From Paenibacillus sp. PvR098 (lineage in GTDB: Bacteria; Bacillota; Bacilli; Paenibacillales; NBRC-103111): DNA of 64,000 nucleotides. Of this stretch, positions 58,563-64,000 are shown piece by piece. The position numbers and the translations under genes are program-made. Below the pieces are notes generated by a model. That model made no database searches. It was not told where the DNA came from and worked only from the letters and a program-made list of their open reading frames with translations. The DNA lies in contig NZ_JAFIBU010000001.1 in NCBI RefSeq assembly GCF_017833255.1, forward strand, positions 1,302,001 to 1,366,000, in the 5' to 3' direction. Numbering within the stretch: position 1 is the first letter of the stretch; every line of letters begins with the position of its first letter.

Positions 58563-60247
58563 CATGCCCATCAAGCTAAGATGAATGTATACCCCAAACT
58601 GGAAAAATAAGCTATCCTTTCTATATCAAGCATAATTCCATAGAAAGGATGGTTTGGTTTGCCATGAATTCTATTCCACTTTCTATCAGCGAAGAAATGC
58701 ATTTACTAGCCCAACAGCTTCAACATCATTTTTCTCCTACCCAACTTGAGGATCTCGCTAGAAAAGCTGGTTTTGTCCAACGAAAAAGCAAATATACCGC
58801 GCAGGATTTGGTTTCCTTATGTGTCTTTTTAAATGATCATCTATCTGTGACTCCCCTCGTACGATTATGTAGCCAACTTGATGCCTCCAATCATCTTTCG
58901 ATGAGCACAGAAGGATTGAACCAGCGGTTCAATCCTTCTGCAGTTGCCTTCCTTCAATCCCTTTTTTCATCACTTCTCCAAGAAAAAATCTCGGCTCGGC
59001 TTCCTTCTCGCTGCCTTGTGAATGTGACTCCTATTTTCATCGAATCCGTATTCTGGATTCGACTGTTTTTCAACTTCCAGATCCCTATGCCGACCGTTAC
59101 CAGGGATCCGGAGGAAGTTCTCATACGGCTGGTATGAAAATTCAACTCGAATACGAGTTGAAAACCGGAGAATTCTTACAAGTGGATGTTGGCCCCGGAA
59201 AAAACAACGACGGTCTATATGGTTCAAAACGAGCGAAAACGGTGGAAATGAACGATCTTTGTATTCGAGATTTGGGCTACTTTTGTTTAGAAGACTTCGA
59301 AGAAATAGAGCAGCGAGGAGCTTTTTATGTTTCGCGGTTAAAATTGAATATCCGCGTATATGAACAAAATAAGGAAGTTGAACAATTCAAGGATGGCAAG
59401 GTGAAAAAGCAATCGTTGTACAAAGAAATCGATCTGGAAGCTATTATGGATTGTCTTCAATCCGGAGAAATGGTGGAACTTCCCGAAGTGTATCTTGGTC
59501 TCTATAAAAAATTTCGCACACGGCTTCTCATTTGCAAACTTACGGAAGAACAGACTCAAAAGCGGCTCCTGATGCGTGCTAAACAGGAGAAAAAGAAAAA
59601 CATGACCTATAAAGAACGAACAAAGCGTTTAAGTGCCATCAATATCTACATGACCAATGCCCCTGACATCTACTTAAAAAAAGAGCATGTCCATGACCTG
59701 TATTCCCTCCGCTGGCAGATCGAGATCTTATTTAAAACGTGGAAATCCATCTTCCATATTGACCAGTGCAAGCCGATCAAAACCGAACGCTTTGAATGTC
59801 ATGTATACGGGCAGTTGATCGCCATTTTGCTTAGTACTACTCTCATGTTTCAGATGCGCAGGCTTTTGCTGATGAAGAAAAAGAAAGAAGTCAGTGAATT
59901 CAAAGTAATCTGTATCTTAAAAGAATATTTTCTTTCTCTACATGATGCCATGAAAAAACAAACGGATGATGTCGGATAGGTGCTTAACCAACTCTTTCGG
60001 ATGATTGAAAAGAATGGACGCAAGTCACATCGGTATGACAAGAAAACCGTATTTGACATTCTAGGTGTAGTTTATGAGTGTAGACAGAAATCTCGATCTG
60101 CTGCCTAGAAATATGAAATTTAAAAAAACGAAGCCGCCAAGGCTTATTTAAGTCTGCACAAAATCCAGTTCTAAGCTAATTGATTTGGATCAAGTGACGA
60201 ACTGTTGCATCTGTTCCTTTTTCTTTGCTCTTAGTTTGATGGGCATG
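58563..60247. mobile_element. IS231-like element (IS4 family), second copy
   Basis: About 1.7 kb with terminal inverted repeats CATGCCCATCAAGCTAAGA (58563-58581) and TCTTAGTTTGATGGGCATG (60229-60247), 19 bp with one mismatch, typical of IS231. It contains one transposase gene broken by a frameshift and a stop. Its left flank has no copy of the target duplication found at its right end. Confidence 0.85.
58649..60108 (+). pseudogene. IS231-like transposase, disrupted
   Basis: The N-terminal part (58649 to about 59035) encodes a normal DNA-binding region (ISEEMHLLAQQLQHHFSPTQ). Near 59035 the frame shifts: the continuing IS231 catalytic sequence RILDSTVFQLPDPYADRYQG lies in the frame that then runs through the 59134-59979 stretch. 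YSLRWQIEILFKTWKS (the E region) follows. A TAG at 59977-59979 interrupts it, and [16 protein letters not shown] continues in the same frame to 60108. Two lesions, so it is inactive. Confidence 0.85.
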
Positions 60248-60321
60248 TGGGCACACCCCTAAATGAAAATGCATATGATGACACAGTAATCCAACACTAT
60301 TTTACAGCGAGGCGATAAGAG

Positions 60322-61164
60322 ATGGAGGTTTCAACACCGATGCAGTGGAATGCCCTGCTCAGCGATCCGACCGGACGCCGGACAGATAAACCGCGGCTTC
60401 TGGGTAAAACAATGGTAATCGACAAAGGATTGGGGCTGCACGCCTTGGAGGATCTGCTGCAGACGGCAGGCGCCTATATCGACATGCTGAAAATCGGCTT
60501 CGGCACCTCGCCGCTCTATATGACAGATTTGCTCAAGAAAAAAATTAAGATGGCCAAAGCATACGACATTACTGTATATCCTGGCGGTACGTTCCTGGAG
60601 GTGGCGATTAGGCAGGACGCAGTTGACGACTACTTCGATATGGCGGCTCACTTGGGCTTCAACGGTGTGGAAATATCCGACGGAACCATCGAGGTTTCGC
60701 GCAGCCTGCGCAGCGAGCTGATTCGCCGCAGCCTGAGCGAGGGACTTATGGTCATTACCGAATACGGCAAAAAAGGATGGGGCTCTTCTATAGAAATAGA
60801 AGAGCTCATCGAAACAGTAACGATCGATTCGCAGCTGGGCGCCAGTCTGATTACGATCGAAGGCCGAGAATCGGGAAAAGGCGTTGGTATCTATGACGCC
60901 AATGGCGCATGTAAAGATGAAGAGATCGAAAAAGTACTAAAGCAGGTGCCAAGCCCCGATCTGCTGCTATGGGAAGCACCGCAAAAGGATCAGCAGGTAC
61001 ACCTATTGCAGATGCTGGGCACCGAAATCCACCTTGGCAATATCGCACCTAGTGACGTCATTTCTTTGGAAGCTTTGAGGCGGGGGCTGCGGTCAGACAC
61101 TCTGCTGCTCGCCGATATGCCTAAGCAGGGAAGCAGCTATCATAGCTTCAATTGGCAAATTTAG
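60322..61164 (+). CDS. comA: Phosphosulfolactate synthase
   Basis: A 280-residue TIM-barrel enzyme of the ComA family: MVIDKGLGLHALEDLLQTAG, DMLKIGFGTSPLY, VYPGGTFLEVAI, and LGFNGVEISDGTIEV. It adds sulfite to phosphoenolpyruvate to make phosphosulfolactate. In B. subtilis the relative is yitD, and sulfolactate accumulates in spores. GCGAGGCGATAAG precedes the ATG, and comB follows. Confidence 0.9.
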   Translation: MEVSTPMQWNALLSDPTGRRTDKPRLLGKTMVIDKGLGLHALEDLLQTAGAYIDMLKIGFGTSPLYMTDLLKKKIKMAKAYDITVYPGGTFLEVAIRQDAVDDYFDMAAHLGFNGVEISDGTIEVSRSLRSELIRRSLSEGLMVITEYGKKGWGSSIEIEELIETVTIDSQLGASLITIEGRESGKGVGIYDANGACKDEEIEKVLKQVPSPDLLLWEAPQKDQQVHLLQMLGTEIHLGNIAPSDVISLEALRRGLRSDTLLLADMPKQGSSYHSFNWQI

Positions 61165-61185
61165 AGAAGGAGGCTGTGCTATAGC

Positions 61186-61893
61186 ATGAATGTGCAAGTG
61201 ATCGCCAGCGTGGGCGAAGCACGAACGGATGAGCTCCAGAATAAAACTGTAATCGTCATCGATGTGCTGCGTGCCACATCCACAATGGTGATGGCGCTCA
61301 CGAACGGCAGCAAGTCGATCGTTCCGACGGAAACAGTCGCACAGGCCAAAAGCCTGCAGCGTCCGGGAGACTTACTGGGGGGCGAGCGCAGCTGCAAGAA
61401 GATACCCGGCTTTGATTTCGGCAATTCTCCATTCGAATATAGTCCCGAAGCCGTAGCAGGCAAAACGATTGTCATGACGACGACGAACGGCACCAGGGCC
61501 GTGCAAAAATCACACAAAGCGGCGCATATTTTGGCAGGTTCACTGTTGAATGCTTCCAGCTGCGTTGAAAAAGCGTTAAAACTGCAGAAGGAGATTGCCC
61601 TGCTTTGTGCAGGAACTCATGACGTATTCAGTCTGGAAGACGGGCTTTGCGCGGGTTTGCTGGCTGACGAACTGGTCCGCCTCACTGGAGGGGCCTGCGA
61701 AGTAAACGATTTGGGCCTTGCCTTAATGCATGCGTACCGCCAAACGCAAGAGCGGCTCCCTGAGGCGCTTCTGTCATGTGCGAACGGCAAACGTCTGACC
61801 CGGATCGGATTTAAGGATGACGTTCTATACTGCAGTCAGGTCAACCGGCTTCAAGCCGTCCCGCAATTCCGGGACGGAGCTATGGTTATTTAA
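61186..61893 (+). CDS. comB: 2-phosphosulfolactate phosphatase
   Basis: A 235-residue ComB: VIVIDVLRATSTMVMALTNG, MTTTNGTRAV, and LLCAGTHDVFSLEDGLCAGLL. It dephosphorylates phosphosulfolactate to sulfolactate. It lies 21 bases after comA with AGAAGGAGG upstream. In B. subtilis it corresponds to yitC. Confidence 0.92.
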   Translation: MNVQVIASVGEARTDELQNKTVIVIDVLRATSTMVMALTNGSKSIVPTETVAQAKSLQRPGDLLGGERSCKKIPGFDFGNSPFEYSPEAVAGKTIVMTTTNGTRAVQKSHKAAHILAGSLLNASSCVEKALKLQKEIALLCAGTHDVFSLEDGLCAGLLADELVRLTGGACEVNDLGLALMHAYRQTQERLPEALLSCANGKRLTRIGFKDDVLYCSQVNRLQAVPQFRDGAMVI

Positions 61894-61939
61894 AAAAGCA
61901 TCATAGATTATGAAGCGAAGTAAAGAAAAGGTGGCTTAT

Positions 61940-61962
61940 AACGGCGGCGGGAAGCCGCCGTT
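61940..61962. terminator. GC-rich stem-loop after comB
   Basis: AACGGCGGC and GCCGCCGTT form a 9-bp stem with a 5-base loop, without a T-run. A possible terminator for comAB. Confidence 0.4.
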
Positions 61963-62098
61963 CCGCGTATGGCGGACCACCACATGAAATACCGTATTAC
62001 ACTTTTACTTATAGTCTGAGAAACTAGGGACAATACGTTCTAATTCGCTTGTCCCTTCATACATATAGAGAGAAACCAAATGGACAAGGGGCTTAGCC

Positions 62099-62563
62099 AT
62101 GAACGGAGATATATTGCTCGTTGCGCTGATTATTATCGGGCTGATCGGCCGCTCCCATATTATCACGACAGCCGCCTGCGTGCTCTTAATCGTCAAGCTG
62201 ATCAGCCTGGATCGGTATCTGCCCACTATCGAACGCAGGGGGCTAGAGCTCGGACTGCTCTTTTTGACGATGGGGGTCTTGGTGCCTTTTGCCAGCGAGA
62301 AAATTTCCATCAAAGATGTGACTTCCATGTTTACCACATGGCCCGGAATTCTGGCCTTACTGGGCGGGGCGATCGCCACATACATGAACGGCAAGGGACT
62401 GGAGCTATTAAAAATAGACCCACAAATGATTGTGGGTCTTGTGATTGGTTCGATCTTCGGTATTATTTTTCTGAAGGGCATACCGGTCGGTCCATTAATG
62501 GCCGCAGGCATTACCGCCTTTTTGCTTAAAGTATTTACGTTCGTTTTCGATAAAATCCGATAG
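62099..62563 (+). CDS. DUF441 family membrane protein
   Basis: A 154-residue protein with four or five membrane helices and the DUF441 features [42 protein letters not shown] and [31 protein letters not shown]. Function unknown. It ends 1 base before the convergent lysC stop. Confidence 0.88.
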   Translation: MNGDILLVALIIIGLIGRSHIITTAACVLLIVKLISLDRYLPTIERRGLELGLLFLTMGVLVPFASEKISIKDVTSMFTTWPGILALLGGAIATYMNGKGLELLKIDPQMIVGLVIGSIFGIIFLKGIPVGPLMAAGITAFLLKVFTFVFDKIR

Positions 62564-62564
62564 T

Positions 62565-63821
62565 TTATCTTCTATCCGACGGTCCGCCTACAAATACGGT
62601 TTGATCCGTATCGAGGCCATATGCGGTGTGAAGGGCTTGCACCACTTCGTTCAAACGGCCGTTTTCGATGACGCAGGATGTCTTGATTTCGGACGTGCTG
62701 ACCAGTAAAATGCTGATTCCAAGCTCCGAGATCACCTCGAACATTTTGGCGGCAACCCCTGGTGTGCTGACCATGCCTGCTCCGACGATGGATACCTTCA
62801 CCAGATTTGTTTCAGAAGTTACTTCGCGGAAACCGACCAAAGTGCGGATGCCTTCGATAACCTGCAGCGCTTTGTCCACGTCGGAGGACGATACAGTGAA
62901 GGAGAAATCGGCGAGTCCGCTCAGAACACCGCTTTGCACAATGATGTCCACGTCGATCTGTTCTTTCGCCAAAGCCGTGAACACTTGGGCCAGCTGCCCC
63001 GGTTTCTCTTCTACACCCAAAATGCTGATTCTCGCCACATTTTTATCGTATGCAATGCCTCGTACCACGATGCCTTGTTCCATCGCTGCTTCCTCCTTCA
63101 CATTCGTACCTTCGTTATGGTTAAAGCTGGATCTCACGACCAGCCTTACATTATAATTCTTCGCGTACTCTACCGCTCTCGGATGAAGAACTGCCGCGCC
63201 GAGATTGGCAAGCTCCAGCATTTCATCATAAGAGATTTCGTTCAGCTTCCGCGCGCACTTCACGATACGCGGATCCGTCGAATAAACGCCGTCTACGTCA
63301 GTGAAAATTTCGCACACATCCGCTTGAATCGCTGCCGCCAGTGCAACCGCAGTCGTATCCGATCCACCGCGTCCAAGCGTCGTAATCTCCCCAGCTTCGC
63401 TCATCCCCTGGAAGCCTGCAACGATGACAACCTTGCCTTCATCAAGCGCGTTAAGCACACGCTGCGGCTGAATATCGGTAATCCGAGCTTTGCCGTGAAG
63501 CGCTTCGGTGTACATACCCGCCTGCCATCCCGTGAAGGAAACAGCCGAGCCTTCCAGACTATGTATCGCCATAGACAACAGAGCAACGGAGACTTGCTCT
63601 CCAGTCGTCAGCAGCATATCCATCTCTCGCGCAGGAGGGGTTCCTGTGCAAATTTGCTTGGATAGGTCAATCAGATCATCCGTGGTATCACCCATCGCCG
63701 ATACGACAACCACACACCGATGGCCCTCGCGCTGTCTCTCCACTACGCGGGCGGCCACACGTTTCATCCGCTCCGCATTACCTACGGAGCTTCCGCCGAA
63801 TTTCATAACTATCAGAGACAA
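62565..63821 (-). CDS. lysC: Aspartokinase II, lysine-sensitive type
   Basis: A 418-residue aspartokinase: N-terminal kinase KFGGSSVGNAERMKRVA, TTGEQVSVALLSMAI, TTLGRGGSDTTAVALAAAIQ, then two ACT domains (VARISILGVEEKPGQLAQVF and VKVSIVGAGMVSTPGVAAKMF). It phosphorylates aspartate for lysine, threonine, methionine and diaminopimelate. It is closest to B. subtilis LysC, which also makes the ACT part separately from an internal start. No lysine riboswitch was evident in the 180 bases upstream. Confidence 0.94.
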   Translation of the reverse strand: MSLIVMKFGGSSVGNAERMKRVAARVVERQREGHRCVVVVSAMGDTTDDLIDLSKQICTGTPPAREMDMLLTTGEQVSVALLSMAIHSLEGSAVSFTGWQAGMYTEALHGKARITDIQPQRVLNALDEGKVVIVAGFQGMSEAGEITTLGRGGSDTTAVALAAAIQADVCEIFTDVDGVYSTDPRIVKCARKLNEISYDEMLELANLGAAVLHPRAVEYAKNYNVRLVVRSSFNHNEGTNVKEEAAMEQGIVVRGIAYDKNVARISILGVEEKPGQLAQVFTALAKEQIDVDIIVQSGVLSGLADFSFTVSSSDVDKALQVIEGIRTLVGFREVTSETNLVKVSIVGAGMVSTPGVAAKMFEVISELGISILLVSTSEIKTSCVIENGRLNEVVQALHTAYGLDTDQTVFVGGPSDRR

Positions 63822-63928
63822 AACTGCTCACTCCCTACACAAACTTTTGCATAACTAATAAAATATTATACCATAAGCTCGATGTCTCTTGAAATAGAAA
63901 AATGGGGAAGCTTCAGATGAATCAGCGT

Positions 63929-64000
63929 TTATTGTCGTTTTTTACGCAGCTTCCATTTACTGAGAGCCGGATTTAATACAAACATGTAAAACAGCACGCA
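63929..64000 (-). CDS. C-terminal end of an unidentified, possibly membrane, protein (cut by window edge)
   Basis: Minus-strand reading gives VLFYMFVLNPALSKWKLRKK and a stop at 63929. A hydrophobic stretch followed by a basic tail suggests a membrane protein C-terminus. Only 23 codons are visible and no family can be named. Confidence 0.35.
   Translation of the reverse strand, partial: CVLFYMFVLNPALSKWKLRKKRQ

Larger units (their letters stand above)
55441..60259. mobile_element. Composite IS231-like transposon with passenger genes, flanked by 12-bp direct repeats
   Basis: TGGGCACACCCC occurs at 55441-55452 and 60248-60259. The 11-base core GGG-CACAC-CCC fits the GGG-N5-CCC target of IS231. 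Immediately inside are IS231-type ends: a degenerate left end (GCCATCAAGCTAAGA) and a right end TTTGATGGGCATG. Between are a 122-bp deleted IS copy, passenger DNA of about 3 kb, and a near full-length IS copy. The shared target duplication at the outer ends indicates the whole unit moved as one, like mobile insertion cassettes. The element separates yqhV from comA. Confidence 0.75.

Noticed and set aside
63822-64000. Lysine riboswitch upstream of lysC
   Set aside because: The short upstream region contains the end of another gene and no conserved multi-stem pattern or terminator I could identify.
1-64000. CRISPR arrays, tRNA and rRNA genes
   Set aside because: No regularly spaced repeats and no recognisable tRNA or rRNA sequence were seen on either strand.

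Overview
The window is chromosome from an endospore-forming, probably motile Gram-positive bacterium of the order Bacillales, most likely a Paenibacillus-like genus. The reasons are the Bacillus-type gene order (mciZ-nudF-EndoQ-spoIIM-fur-yqzK-xerD-deoB-punA-dacF-spoIIAA-spoIIAB-sigF-spoVA, then spo0A-spoIVB-recN-argR-tlyA-dxs-ispA-xseBA-folD-nusB-Asp23 cluster-accCB-spoIIIAH to AA), frequent GTG and TTG starts, and purine-rich ribosome binding sites. Almost all of the first 55 kb lies on the minus strand. I saw no rRNA, tRNA or CRISPR array.

Region 1 (1-16.7 kb, read right to left): spoIIM, fur, ald, yqzK, xerD, a nucleoside salvage set (deoB, two PNP paralogues, pdp), a YvyF-like protein, a cupredoxin, a YlaJ lipoprotein, then dacF, the forespore sigma-F module (spoIIAA-AB-sigF) and a shortened spoVA run (AA-AB-AF). 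Region 2 (16.7-29.8 kb): EndoQ-type nuclease, nudF, the small FtsZ inhibitor mciZ, a DUF3866 protein, an M20 peptidase, the 31-codon Prli42 gene, a branched-chain 2-oxoacid dehydrogenase set (lpdV, bkdAA, bkdAB, bkdB), and a PNPT/GT2/SteA envelope cluster.

Region 3 (29.8-34.5 kb) is accessory DNA wedged between the SteA cluster and spo0A. It holds lspA and a small integrative-element remnant bounded by perfect 45-bp direct repeats of the spo0A 3' end. The remnant carries an integrase fragment and a flagellin whose central region is a von Willebrand factor A domain. This chimeric flagellin is the strongest candidate for something undescribed. Region 4 (34.6-55.4 kb) is conserved core: spoIVB, recN, argR, tlyA, dxs, ispA, xseB, xseA, folD, nusB, DUF2273-amaP-asp23, accC-accB, and the complete eight-gene spoIIIA operon with yqhV.

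Region 5 (55.4-60.3 kb) is a composite IS231-like transposon: 12-bp direct repeats (containing the IS231-type target GGG-N5-CCC) flank an internally deleted IS copy, a passenger segment (IS66 debris, a cardiolipin synthase, a small membrane protein, the 3' end of a YlaJ-type gene) and a second IS copy with a broken transposase. Region 6 (60.3-64 kb): comA-comB (sulfolactate synthesis), a DUF441 membrane protein, aspartokinase lysC, and the end of an unidentified gene.

Most genes serve sporulation: commitment (spo0A), forespore and mother-cell signalling (spoIIA, sigF, spoIVB, spoIIIA channel), septation control (mciZ), engulfment (spoIIM), spore contents (spoVA, possibly sulfolactate).
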